This document shows, in pieces, positions 11,001 to 16,583 of a DNA stretch of 39,037 bases; within the stretch, counting starts at the first letter, position 1, and every line of letters starts with the position of its first letter. Origin of the DNA: RYN-428 sp035551995 (GTDB lineage: Bacteria > Planctomycetota > Phycisphaerae > Tepidisphaerales > Tepidisphaeraceae). The position numbers were made by a program, and so were the translations under genes. The notes below the pieces were generated by a model, which had not been told where the DNA came from, did no database searches, and worked only from the letters and a program-made list of their open reading frames with translations. Where the stretch lies: positions 1 through 39,037 of the forward strand of contig DASZME010000053.1 in NCBI GenBank assembly GCA_035551995.1, written 5' to 3'.

Positions 11001-13994
11001 GGTCGAACCGTTGACGGATTTCTCTACTTTATAGGTGACGGCATCGGGAACCGCATTCCACGCCAGATCGATCTCGACGGATGACGGAACGGACAAGGTT
11101 AGGCCGGTCGGCGCCGGTAGGAGCGTGATGCCCGTCGCGGCCGCGCTGACCAGCGACGCGTCGGAGCCGTTGAGGGCGGTCACGCGATAGCTGTAGCTTG
11201 TGTCGGCGGTAAGGCCGGTATTTGCATAGGTGGCGCCGGCTTGCGTGGCGACTAAAGTAGCCCACGACACTCCGCCGTCGGTCGATCGCTCGATCTTGTA
11301 GGCGGTGGCGCCGTGCGAAGCCGGCCACGCGAGATCAATTTCCGTGGCGGACTTGACGGTCGCAGTGACGACCGGCGCCGCGGGCAGCGTCGTCAGAATC
11401 GCGATCGGCGCCGTCGCGGAGAATCCAGCTCCGTTGCTCGAGGAGAGACGATAGTAGTAGCCGCTTCCGCTTGATAGTCCGGTGTCGGCATAGGAGGTAC
11501 TGGCGGCGGTGAATGCGGTCACAGGCACGATCGCTGTCCAGGTCGTGTTGTCGGTGGAGCGCTCGATCTTGTAGGTCGTGGCGTCGAATTCCGGTGTCCA
11601 GGTAAGATCGATTTCGGTAGGCGAGACGACCGTGCCGGCGAAACCGGACGGCGCGACGAGGGGAGTGGAAGCCGAGGCGACGGCGCTGGGGACGGAGGTT
11701 CCGGTCGCGTTGACTGCGGTGACGCGATATTTGTAGGTTGAGTCGGCGGAGAGGCCGGTATTGGCGTAGGTGGTGGCCGTGGAGGCGGCGACGAGCGTTG
11801 ACCAGGTTGCGCCGCCGTTGGCGCTGGATTCGAGTTTATATGTCGCGGCGCCGGTCAAAGCGCCCCAGCTGAGATTCACGGAGGTCGGCGTGGCGAGCGT
11901 CGCGGTGACGATCGGTTGGGCCGGTACGGTCAACGCCGATACGGCGGCGGTGGGGGCGGATGTGCCCTGCGCGTTCGCCGCGGAAATGCGGTAGTAGAAA
12001 ATCGCGCCGGCGGTTGCGGTGGTGTCGGCGTAGTTGTCGCTGGCGCCGGCCTGGGCGGCGACGAGGGTGGTCCATGCCGTCCCGTTGATCGATCGCTCGA
12101 TTTTGTACGAAGTTGCGTCGGCGATCGTCGTCCATGAGAGATCGATTTCGGTCGCCGACGCGACGGTCAGCGTAAAACCCGCCGGCGCGACGAGCGGCGT
12201 GGTGGCGGTTACGACGGCGCTTGGCGCGGAGAAGCCGGAATTGTTGAGGGCCGACACGCGATATTTGTAGCTTGTGTCGGCGGTAAGACCGGTGTTGGCA
12301 TACGTGAGGGTGGTCGGGTTTGCCAGTGTGGTCCATGAGGCGCCGCCGTCGGTCGATCGTTCCACTCGATAGCTGGATGCACTGGTAATGGCGGCCCAGG
12401 AGAGATCGATTTCGGTGGTGGAGGCGGGGGTCGCCGTCGCCGTCGGCGCGACGGGCAAGGTGAAGGCGGAAGCGGTTGTGGCGGTGACCGACGTGCCGGC
12501 GGCGTCGATGGCGGAGATACGGTAGTAGTACATCGTGCCGGCGTTCAGCGTGGTGTCGTGGTAGGACGTGCTGGAGCCTACCAACGGCGTGCCCGGCACG
12601 ATCGTTGTCCATGCGACGTTGTCGGTGGAGCGTTCGAGCTTGTAGGTTGTGGTGTCGGCGACGGCGATCCAGGAGAGGTCGATCTCGTTGGTGGCCGCGA
12701 CGATTTCGGTAAAGCCGGTCGGGGCGTTGAGCAGGGTGGAATTGGTCACCGTCGCGCTAACCGCGCTCGCGCCGGCGGCGTTGATCGCCGATACGCGATA
12801 TTTGTGCGACGTGTCGGCGGCGAGGCCGGTGTTGGCGAAGGTGTTGGCGGGCTGCGTGGCGAGAACGGTCCAGGTCGTGCCGCCGTCGACGGAGGTTTCA
12901 AGTTTATAGCTGAAGGCGCTTTGAACGGTCGTCCAGCTCAAGTCGATTTCCGACGCGGAGATCGTTGTGGCCGTGACCGTGGGCGCGATGGCGTAGGTGG
13001 AAGCGACGACCGCTCCGGCGGGAGACGAACTTGCCGTGCCGACAAGTGACGAAATGCGATAGTAGTAGGTTGTTCCGGCGGCGACGGTGGCGTCGGTTGT
13101 CGTGGCGCTTGAACCTGTCAACGGGGAAGATGGGGAGAATGCGGACCAACTGCCGCCGTTGAGCGAGCGTTCGATTTTGTAGCCGGTGGCGTCGGCGACG
13201 GCGGTCCAGGTGAGAGTCACGCTGGTGGGCGACGTGGCGGCGGCGGCGAAGTTCGTCGGGGCGGTGAGAAGCGTCGTGATCGTCGCGGTGTTGCTGGCGG
13301 CGGTGGCGACGGTGGGCGTGAATGCCGTCACGCGATATTTGTAAGACGTGTCGGCGGTGAGGCCGAAGGCGGAGTAGGATGTCGTCGCCGTTGACGTCAG
13401 CGTGGTCCAGGTCGTGCCGCCGTCGGTGGATCCTTCGACCTTATACGAGACGGCGGCGGTGACGGCGGTCCACGTCAGATCGATTTCCGACGATGAGGCG
13501 GCGGTGGCCGTGAGGGTCGGCGCGGCCGGAGGAGTGGGGGCGGATCCGACAAGCAGCGTCTCAAACGGGATCGGCGTGAAGCTTCCGCCTTCGCGGGTGA
13601 TCTTCGTCGCGAACACGGTCTGCTGCTTGTCGATTTTCGCCTGAAACGCCTGGCTGTCGGGGAGCTTGTAATGGCGCACCGTCTTGGTGATCTGGGCGAC
13701 GAAGGCAGTGATCGATTTTTGAATGGCCTGCTGGCGGCGCGCGGCGGCGGCGGCCTCCTTGGCTTGTTTGGCGGCCGCTTGCTGGGCGAGGCGTTCGGTG
13801 GGCGTCGTGGACGGCGCCTTGGCCTGCATCAGCGCGGCCGGCGCCGAGCGCATGGCGGCGTGAATGACCGTGTCGTGGAAAGCGGACGCCGACAACAGTT
13901 GCCGCGCTTCCAGGATTTCGATTCGCGCCGGACCGCCCGCAATCGGCTCCGACAAATTTTTCCGATGCCCGGAGCCTTGGATAAATTGCGCCAT
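2082..13994 (-). CDS. Giant LEPR-motif surface protein with about 43 fibronectin type III domains
   Basis: A 3,970-residue protein, presumably extracellular or cell-surface, with a likely adhesive or structural role. Residues 1-40 carry a basic start followed by EILEARQLLSA, a LEPR-like planctomycete export motif. Residues ~40-165 are Ala/Gln-rich and partly helical. The rest is a chain of FnIII modules of about 90 residues; counting the recurring 'EIDLxW ... YKxERS ... YYYRxSA' signature by eye gives 43. Odd modules (type A, with 'TSYKYRVSAINASG') alternate strictly with even modules (type B, with 'AGTTYYYRISA'), giving 21 A-B pairs plus one divergent terminal module. Modules 29-40 are the most alike. 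No catalytic domain, transmembrane segment or C-terminal anchor is visible. The start is supported by GAGGA 6 bases before the ATG. Calling it an adhesin is inference. Confidence 0.9.
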   Translation of the reverse strand: MAQFIQGSGHRKNLSEPIAGGPARIEILEARQLLSASAFHDTVIHAAMRSAPAALMQAKAPSTTPTERLAQQAAAKQAKEAAAAARRQQAIQKSITAFVAQITKTVRHYKLPDSQAFQAKIDKQQTVFATKITREGGSFTPIPFETLLVGSAPTPPAAPTLTATAASSSEIDLTWTAVTAAVSYKVEGSTDGGTTWTTLTSTATTSYSAFGLTADTSYKYRVTAFTPTVATAASNTATITTLLTAPTNFAAAATSPTSVTLTWTAVADATGYKIERSLNGGSWSAFSPSSPLTGSSATTTDATVAAGTTYYYRISSLVGTASSSPAGAVVASTYAIAPTVTATTISASEIDLSWTTVQSAFSYKLETSVDGGTTWTVLATQPANTFANTGLAADTSHKYRVSAINAAGASAVSATVTNSTLLNAPTGFTEIVAATNEIDLSWIAVADTTTYKLERSTDNVAWTTIVPGTPLVGSSTSYHDTTLNAGTMYYYRISAIDAAGTSVTATTASAFTLPVAPTATATPASTTEIDLSWAAITSASSYRVERSTDGGASWTTLANPTTLTYANTGLTADTSYKYRVSALNNSGFSAPSAVVTATTPLVAPAGFTLTVASATEIDLSWTTIADATSYKIERSINGTAWTTLVAAQAGASDNYADTTATAGAIFYYRISAANAQGTSAPTAAVSALTVPAQPIVTATLATPTSVNLSWGALTGAATYKLESSANGGATWSTLVAASTATTYANTGLSADSTYKYRVTAVNATGTSVPSAVASASTPLVAPSGFAGTVVSPTEIDLTWTPEFDATTYKIERSTDNTTWTAIVPVTAFTAASTSYADTGLSSGSGYYYRLSSSNGAGFSATAPIAILTTLPAAPVVTATVKSATEIDLAWPASHGATAYKIERSTDGGVSWATLVATQAGATYANTGLTADTSYSYRVTALNGSDASLVSAAATGITLLPAPTGLTLSVPSSVEIDLAWNAVPDAVTYKVEKSVNGSTWTTLAASQSGVTYSDATLSPGLPYYYRVSAINANGTSAPAVSASTLTLSAAPTLSATVFSSSQVNLSWTASVGAANYKLDSSSDGGNTWTQLVLQAGQTYSNTGLAPNLVYKYRVSAINASGASAASAVQSVNTSIPSPTNLAAKAASATEIDLTWTAVANATTYKVERSLGGTSWTTLIPSPALTGANVTFADSGVTPGATYSYRISAVVGAGTSAPSATVTGLSFPIASVLTATPTSTTQINLSWTASATATSYKLERSADNGVTWTTAVTQAGTTYSNTGLTAATPYKYRVSAINASGATVSAVVATSTVLLDPTNLAATPASATQVNLAWSPVTNAVAYKIEQSPDGNTWTTLMPMSPLTSGSVSYSVTGLAAGTTYYFRLTATNSAGTMIPAGVVQTLTVPAGPTVSAVTVSPTEVDLSWPPTASATSYIVETSIDSGATWTPLATQANTTYANTGLAADTLYKYRVSAVNASGTSATGTLATITTLLAPPTGFTTSVASGTQINLAWTTVNDASTYKIERSVDNIAWTTLAPSPALNSTSTSYHDTTVSPGMTYYYRISATNSAGTSTPTVSSATLTLPAAPTLTVASSTPTSISLSWTPSVSATSYLLERSANAGVTWTSAVTQSTTTYANTGLTPNTAYQFRVTAINGTGSSTVSSTASATTPLATPTGFGLTVASATEIDLAWNAVASATNYKIERSPNGTTWTTLTTMGLTGASDTYADTTVAAGTTYYYRISATSGSGVSVATAASSALTLSAAPVLTATVVSAAAVNLAWNATTGAATYKIESSTNGGTTWGTLAAANAGITYAVTGLAPDTVYTFRVSATNATGASAPSATVTVTTPLSAPSSFTATVASATEIDLAWAPVVNATSYIISRSLNNTVWTTLSTPGVNGISTTFADTTVAAGTTYYYHIAAHNAAGSSATASIGATLTLPAAPVLTATTASSTSINLAWPAVLSATAYKIERSTDGGTTWSSIVPTQPGITYVNTGLTADTAYKYRVSSINATGTSAASSAVSATTLLAAPSGFSLTVASATEVDLAWSAVADATGFKIERSLNNTAWTTLVAAGVTGTSMSYANTGLTAGTTYYYRLSAIDAVGVSTAATAAAVLTLPAAPTLTAGVISATQINLSWTASASATSYKLEKSTDNGNTWSTVVTQATLTYSNTGLTADTAYQYRVTAMNATGSSFPSAVVFPTTLLAAPTGFTAVASSATVVNLGWAAIADATSWHVDRSVNNTTWTGIASPAAGATSYSDTTAVAGTTYYYRLSALSPSGISVPTAAITVLTYPAAPVVAANPTSATTIALTWPAILSATTYKVEQSTDGGFAWTTLAAANTTPSYTVTGLTADTSYKFRVSAINTTGTSAASSTATAVTFTLAPTGVTATAALATEIDLAWNAVTDATGYKIEQSSNGTTWTTLSTSSLNSSSVSFAVTGLTAGTMYYFRMSTISASGTSSPTTAVSASTLSPTPTITTSVISSTQINLSWGTSTGATSYKVEVNPAGGGWTTLATPVTTSYFATGLTPDTVYQFRVSAVNASGTSNASAAVTATTYLTSPIGFSDTVISATEVDLSWTAVTDAVTYKVERSLDNIAWSTLTSSDATITYHDSAASAGTLYYYRVSAVDGAGVSAPAPAVNGLTYPAVPVVTGAPISSTSISLSWPAIKSASSYNIQISSDAGMTWSSPGVTQAGTTYIATGLTANTPYQFQVLATNASASSAESAPASVSTLLVPPAGLAATVVSATEVTLAWTAEAGATTYKVERSPNGTNWGIIAAADATNSYDDATLAAGTTYYYRISGSSAAGTSSPATAVTALTLPATPTLSSSAITATSINFSWTASIGATGYTLQSSVDSGMTWQNVVTQAGTTYAATGLTANTPYEFQVEATNASGSSPFTAPVSLSTLLVAPAGLATTVVSASEIDLAWTAESGATTYKVERSPNNSTWSTIAAADASNSFSDTGLAAGTIYYYRISGASAAGTSAPATAVSGLTLPVTPTLSDSAITATTIGFSWTASHGASGYTLQDSTDSGMTWTDVVTQASTTYTATNLTSDTPYEFQIKATNASGSSAYSTALSAATVMPSPINLSATVVSGTEITLMWFSEVGADTYKLERSLNNSTWSTIAAADATNSYDDTGLTPGTTYYYRVSATDANGTSAPGTGVSTVTAPAIPTLSTTSVGATSISFSWTASPTATGYTLQDSSDAGMTWTTAVTQAGVSYSVTGLSADTSYQFKILASNGSGSSLYSAPVTIKTLLASPAGLAPTVVSASEVDLAWTAEAGATTYKVERSLNNSTWSTIAAADATNSYNDTTLNAGTTYYYRISGTNATGTSAPASSVNALTLPATPTLSFSNATASSINFSWTPSASATAYTLQSSVDSGMTWLTVVTQAGNTYVDSTALASNTPYQFQVLATNGSGSSPYSAPVSVSTLLAAPAGLAPTVISAAEIDLAWTSESGAATYKVERSPNGTSWSTIAAADATNSYHDTSLLAGTTYYYRISGTNTAGTSAPAAAVHAITWPATPTLTGIAVSDTQINFSWSPSLSATGYTLQSSADSGMTWTNVVTQAGVTYNVTTGLTADTAYEFQILATNGSGSSPYSSPITVSTLLSSPAGLAPTVISATEVDLAWTSETGAATYKVERSVNNTTWTTIAAADATNSYADTALTAGTTYYYRISATDAAGTSLPAVAVNALTDPAAPTLTTTVISAIQINVSWTTTPSATGYTLTISGDGGMTWSSPGVTQTNTTYSNTGLTAGTLYQYRVTANNASGSSAHSTAVSATTLLAAPTTLTATAASSTSVTLAWSAIAGSTNYKVERSVNNSTWTTVSTPGLTGASTGATDSTVLAGTTYYYRLSAISASGTSLPGAVQTVVTPLAAPVGLAANAVSATQINLTWTKDTAAGLTGFGLYVSSDGVAFTLYETLDATATSAPIAGLTTATLYYYRLVAINAGGNSAPSAIVHATTM

Positions 13995-14614
13995 ATCAAT
14001 CCTCGATTTGCAAGTTCCTCGTGAATCCGTCCACCACCCGGCGAAGCTGAGTCCGCCTGCCCGTCACCCTGACCGGCGTGTCATCGTCGGATGTTCCGAG
14101 GGCGGCCATTACATCCGTCGCGGGCGCTGGCTATCCTTTTTTCTTAGGGGCGAAATGGGCTTTGGGCTCAAGAAAAACCGCCGTGCGTGCTGTCTGATAA
14201 TCGAGGTGCATTCAGCGCTGGCGGCTGCGCAAAAATTGGCCATGCGCTCGCGCGCGCCAGTAGGTTCCGGTAACTTGAAAGTGATGTGCCGGAAGAAATT
14301 TCGCGCGAATTCGGCGCGAAACCGGCGGATTTTGAAAGGCGTGGAATGCAATCGTGGCGGCAATATTCCGCCATCCACCCACCGGCCGGGGGCGTCCTCC
14401 CCTTCCGCCCCCGGCCGGGTTGGCTTGCACTTCTCTCCTCATCTTCCCATATGCGGGATGGGACGCGGGCTGACAGAAAAATATGTAAATAATTGTTGTC
14501 CGACGCTTTGGGATGGCGTATTGCCGTCGGTCCGTGTTATATTCCTGTGGTGCGGCCATGCGGTCAACCGCGAATGGAACTAAGGGATTTTCGCGACTTA
14601 TCCGGGGTTTAGCC
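13995..14614. other. 620-bp divergent intergenic region
   Basis: This region separates the minus-strand FnIII gene from the plus-strand sigma-factor operon and should hold both promoters. No convincing coding frame is seen. A perfect 13-bp GC-only inverted repeat lies at 14382-14394/14406-14418. A TATATT hexamer near 14537 is a possible -10 element, but no well-spaced -35 partner is convincing. Confidence 0.5.
14382..14418. repeat. Perfect 13-bp GC-rich hairpin upstream of the sigma-factor gene
   Basis: ccggccgggggcg (14382-14394) pairs perfectly with cgcccccggccgg (14406-14418) across an 11-base pyrimidine loop. No T-run follows. It could be a transcript structure, a protein-binding palindrome or a barrier to transcription from outside; the sequence does not decide. 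Confidence 0.6.
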
Positions 14615-15313
14615 ATGTCCAACGAGCCAGCGGGAGATTTGTCGCAACCTTCGCCATCCACCGGCCACTCGCCGCAGCCCGGCGCGGGCCCGGCGGCGGA
14701 AAATGAGGCCGAATTTGACCCGGCCAAAACCCGCCCGTCGATTTTCGGTCGCATTCTTTCGGATGAAGGCGGCCGTCGCGAAATCGCGTGGCGCGAGTTT
14801 TACGATCGATACGTGCCGATCATTCGCGGCTTTGCCCGGAACATGGGCGTGGACGCCAACGACGCCGAAGACGTCGTGCAGGAAGTATTGATTGGCTTTT
14901 TCTCCGTCGGATCCAAGTTCGTGTATGATTCCGCCAAGGGTCGGTTTCGCGGTTACTTGCGGCGTGCGACGCTGAACGCGATTCGGGCGCGAGCCCGCCG
15001 CATTAAATTGCCGGCCGTGGACATCGACGGCATCAGCGTCGAGCAGCCGGGCACTGGCCTGAAGGATGTCGAAGAAGCGTGGGACGCCGAGTGGGAACGG
15101 CACACGCTCAGCCGCGCGATGGAGCGCGTGCGGGCGGAATACAAGGACAGCAGGACATTTCGCGCTTTCGAGCAATATGCCATTATGGGCTTGGGCGCCA
15201 GCGAGGTCGCCGAAAAACTGGAGATGACCCGCGAAAGCATCTATCAGGCCAAGACGAGAATCACCGAAGCGGTCCGCAACGCCGTGCGACAGATCGAAGC
15301 AGAGGAACCATGA
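14615..15313 (+). CDS. ECF-type RNA polymerase sigma factor
   Basis: A 232-residue sigma-70-family protein that should direct RNA polymerase to a dedicated promoter set. After a Pro/Gly-rich N-terminal extension of about 45 residues, a region-2 fold is visible (WREFYDRYVPIIRGFARNMG, then DAEDVVQEVLIGFF). A region-4 helix-turn-helix lies near the end (LGASEVAEKLEMTRESIYQ, then AKTRITEAV). No region 1.1 or 3 is present, which fits the ECF group. The start at 14615 is chosen because conserved sequence begins after it; an in-frame ATG at 14558 is possible and no clear ribosome site decides. The stop TGA overlaps the GAGG ribosome site of the protease gene, 10 bases ahead of its start, so the two are probably cotranscribed. 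Planctomycete ECF factors linked to Ser/Thr kinases are known; this gene lies two genes before one. Confidence 0.85.
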   Translation: MSNEPAGDLSQPSPSTGHSPQPGAGPAAENEAEFDPAKTRPSIFGRILSDEGGRREIAWREFYDRYVPIIRGFARNMGVDANDAEDVVQEVLIGFFSVGSKFVYDSAKGRFRGYLRRATLNAIRARARRIKLPAVDIDGISVEQPGTGLKDVEEAWDAEWERHTLSRAMERVRAEYKDSRTFRAFEQYAIMGLGASEVAEKLEMTRESIYQAKTRITEAVRNAVRQIEAEEP

Positions 15314-15323
15314 GGAAACCAAT

Positions 15324-16571
15324 ATGAACGCAATTTATTCCCATGTCTCATCCTTGAGTCTTCCGCGGCGATGGGTCCTGGGATTGGCCGCGGTGCTGTC
15401 GGCGGCCTTTAGCTGCTGCTTCATCGCGCTGGGATGCAGTTCCGAATCGCACGGGCCGCTTCGGTGCGATTCGGGTTCGGTCTCCGCGCCGTCTTCCGGC
15501 GGCGCGACGCTGGACGACTGCAAGGCGGCGCTGGACGCTTTGATTGAAGAAGGCAAATTCGCCGTCAAACTGGACGCACAGAATCACGGCGATCACGGCG
15601 TGATGTGCCTGGCCGACGAATCGGGAAAACTAACGTTGCGGATTCTCAACAATGATCCGAAAGCGGCGCATGAATCGCTGGGAAAGGTCAAGGTTGCGCT
15701 GAGAAACAAGGGAAGCGTGCTGGTCCCTTATTTCAGGGATCTTGCGGAGATTCCGGGCGATTCGCCCAAAGAAGGCGAAGCGATCGCGGCGGGGGCGGTG
15801 CTGGCGGCGGCGCAACCGGCGGTGGCGCCGGTGTTCTGCGGCAGTTCCGCCCGCGGCGCGGGAATGTCGGAACTGGGCACCGTGGGTTGGAACGTGGTCT
15901 TTGAAGGTCAGGCGGTTTGCATCACCAATCATCATGTCTTATCCGACGGAGCCACGCCCGCGCTGAACCACGACGTTATTCTTGATGGCCGCACGGTCGC
16001 CAAGCTGTATCGATACCATGCCCTGCAGTTTTCCAGCGGCAATCAGACGCCGGTCAATTATTGGGACATCGCTCTGGCGAGCTACAACAGCAACTCGGCC
16101 GCCATCGCCGGTAATCTCGCTTGCGCGACGACCCATATCCCCTTCACCTATCCATACCTGATGGCGCCCTCGGGCACGGTGCAGCCGTTTCAGAGTTTTC
16201 ATTTCGTCGGGTTGGCCAGCGGATGCGTAAGCCACTTTGTTCTTCAGGGCATCGGCCACGGGACGGTTAAATTGTTCGGCAAAAATGCCTACTTCGAGTG
16301 CCAGCTCCTATTCCCGCTGCAAACCGCACCGCGGGACTCGGGATCGCTGATCATCCGCGACGATCAGTATGCCGTGGGCCTGCATATGTATGAAGTGAAG
16401 GATTCGAGCACCAATATTCTTTATAGCATGGCCAATCCAATTTATCGGATTCCATGGAAGACCAACCCGCCCGCGCAACCGGCGGGCGCGCCGGCGTTAT
16501 TGCCGGCGTTTTCGTCGGCCGCTCCCGTGGCGGCGCCGGACTGCATCAACGGGCCGCCGCTTCCGCAATAG
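15324..16571 (+). CDS. Trypsin-like (chymotrypsin-fold) serine protease, predicted lipoprotein
   Basis: A 415-residue predicted lipoprotein with a serine-protease-like domain. The N-terminus has a basic/hydrophobic signal ending in a lipobox-like FIALGCSS. A charged domain of unknown type (about residues 60-165) follows. The protease-like half shows the triad in order: His in TNHHV (residues 203-204), Asp248 in YWDIALA and Ser339 in RDSGSLI, followed by YAVGLHMY as in trypsin-fold enzymes. The C-terminal 35 residues are Ala/Pro-rich. A good GAGG ribosome site overlaps the stop of the sigma-factor gene and 12 bases separate this gene from the kinase gene, so a three-gene operon is likely. It could process an envelope signalling protein; that is inference. 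The active-site serine context is RDSG, not GDSG. Confidence 0.75.
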   Translation: MNAIYSHVSSLSLPRRWVLGLAAVLSAAFSCCFIALGCSSESHGPLRCDSGSVSAPSSGGATLDDCKAALDALIEEGKFAVKLDAQNHGDHGVMCLADESGKLTLRILNNDPKAAHESLGKVKVALRNKGSVLVPYFRDLAEIPGDSPKEGEAIAAGAVLAAAQPAVAPVFCGSSARGAGMSELGTVGWNVVFEGQAVCITNHHVLSDGATPALNHDVILDGRTVAKLYRYHALQFSSGNQTPVNYWDIALASYNSNSAAIAGNLACATTHIPFTYPYLMAPSGTVQPFQSFHFVGLASGCVSHFVLQGIGHGTVKLFGKNAYFECQLLFPLQTAPRDSGSLIIRDDQYAVGLHMYEVKDSSTNILYSMANPIYRIPWKTNPPAQPAGAPALLPAFSSAAPVAAPDCINGPPLPQ

Positions 16572-16583
16572 CAGGGCTTTGTC

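Noticed and set aside
2082..13994. Regular short sequence repetition that could suggest a CRISPR array or tandem repeat DNA
   Set aside because: The period (~270/540 bp) follows FnIII modules in one uninterrupted reading frame; there are no identical short repeats with unique spacers.
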